Assembly (NCBI GenBank): GCA_018241985.1
Contig: JAFECV010000166.1
Span: 1 to 5,516 of the forward strand
DNA from: Pseudomonadota bacterium
Lineage (GTDB): Bacteria > Pseudomonadota > Gammaproteobacteria > Burkholderiales > Burkholderiaceae_C
Reading direction: 5' to 3'
Length of the DNA: 5,516 nt
Below are positions 5,048 through 5,516 of the stretch, piece after piece. Numbering within the stretch: position 1 is the stretch's first letter; each line of letters starts with the position of its first letter. A program made the position numbers and the translations under genes. Below the pieces are notes generated by a model. The model made no database searches. It was given only the letters and a program-made list of their open reading frames with translations, and was not told the origin of the DNA.

Positions 5048-5516
5048 CCAGAATCGGAAGAGATCGTGGCGGAATCGGCGCCGAGTGCACGATCGACGTC
5101 GTCGTGCGCCCGTACGGCGTGAAGCGATCCAGCAGCGGTTCCAGATCGTCCATGCTGCGCAGGTAGAGCTTCATGAAATAGCAGTCTTCGCCGGTGATGC
5201 GATAGCACTCCGTGATCTCCGGCACGTTGCGCGCGATGGCCGGGATCTGTTGCAGGTCCGACGTCCGGGGGCTGACCCGCACGATCGCGCAAATGCCGTA
5301 ACCCAGCGCACGCGGATCGACTTCAGCGCGGTACGCCAGCGCGCCGCTTTCCTCCAGCCTGCGCATGCGCTCGGCGATCGCGGGCGGGGACAGGCCGACG
5401 AGGCGCCCGAGCCGGGCAATGGGCAGCCTGGGGTTGGCCTGCAACTCCGAGAGCAGCCGCCGGTCGAGACCATCCAGCGGTTCGAAGGTCTTTCCGCCAA
5501 GGTTCTGTTGTTTCAG
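5034..5516 (-). CDS. Lrp/AsnC-family transcriptional regulator (5' end outside the window)
   Basis: The reading frame gives 160 residues, open to the right edge, so the true start lies beyond 5516. TTG 5444 is an internal Leu in the first helix and would cut off part of the DNA-binding domain. The N-terminal part has LDRRLLSELQANPRL (visible residues 17-31), then a winged helix-turn-helix with recognition helix around SPPAIAERMRRLEESG (43-58). The rest, from about residue 70, is the RAM ligand-binding and oligomerisation domain, including ECYRITGEDCYFMKLYL and GRTTTSIVHS. The length fits the usual 150-170. Such proteins bind DNA as dimers or octamers and respond to amino acids or related metabolites, often controlling a neighbouring gene; that target would lie to the right, outside this window. 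It converges on the DUF3108 gene with 20 nt between stops, so there is no evidence it controls the + strand run. The ligand is unknown. Confidence 0.9.
   Translation of the reverse strand: MKQQNLGGKTFEPLDGLDRRLLSELQANPRLPIARLGRLVGLSPPAIAERMRRLEESGALAYRAEVDPRALGYGICAIVRVSPRTSDLQQIPAIARNVPEITECYRITGEDCYFMKLYLRSMDDLEPLLDRFTPYGRTTTSIVHSAPIPPRSLPILEKGR

Noticed and set aside
4048..5292. 414-codon open frame on the minus strand
   Set aside because: It overlaps both the DUF3108 gene and the Lrp gene in a different frame, with Arg/Gly/Leu-rich composition and no motif.
1..5516. Mobile element, phage, defence or toxin-antitoxin system
   Set aside because: No transposase, integrase, terminal inverted repeats, attachment site, CRISPR repeats or paired small genes are visible; all genes fit ordinary chromosomal functions.

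Overview
This is a gene-dense, very GC-rich stretch of bacterial chromosome. Codon use is strongly biased to G or C at third positions. The gene content (UbiH/COQ6-type hydroxylase, DsbC, M61 peptidase, DUF3108 protein, Lrp-type regulator) and the protein wording suggest a betaproteobacterium of the order Burkholderiales, perhaps Comamonadaceae or a relative. That placement is from memory of these families; no search was run.

Layout. Bases 1-65 hold a probable promoter whose -10 hexamer lies 7 nt before the first start codon. Four genes follow on the + strand, tightly spaced: a flavin-dependent ubiquinone-pathway-type monooxygenase (66-1244), a periplasmic DsbC-type disulfide isomerase (1315-2064), a cytoplasmic M61 zinc metallopeptidase with a C-terminal PDZ domain (2099-3856), and a membrane-anchored periplasmic DUF3108 protein with a long Pro/Ala-rich linker (best start GTG 3835, end 5013). 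The gaps are 70 nt and 34 nt, then a 22-nt overlap, so an operon-like arrangement is likely, possibly with an extra internal promoter before the peptidase. A convergent Lrp/AsnC regulator occupies the minus strand from 5034 and runs off the right edge, so its start codon is not in the window. A small hairpin with a short T run sits at the convergent junction.

The four + strand genes do not form an obvious single pathway. The hydroxylase fits quinone synthesis, DsbC fits envelope disulfide repair, the M61 enzyme fits cytoplasmic peptide trimming, and the DUF3108 protein is of unknown role and has no cysteines. I see no CRISPR array, tRNA, rRNA, insertion sequence or defence cassette, and no convincing new multi-gene system. 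The most unusual signals are two AT-richer, rare-codon islands inside coding sequence (about 2527-2612 and 4008-4077), a 12-bp in-frame tandem duplication in the peptidase gene, and a matched pair of -10-like hexamers placed for leaderless transcripts.
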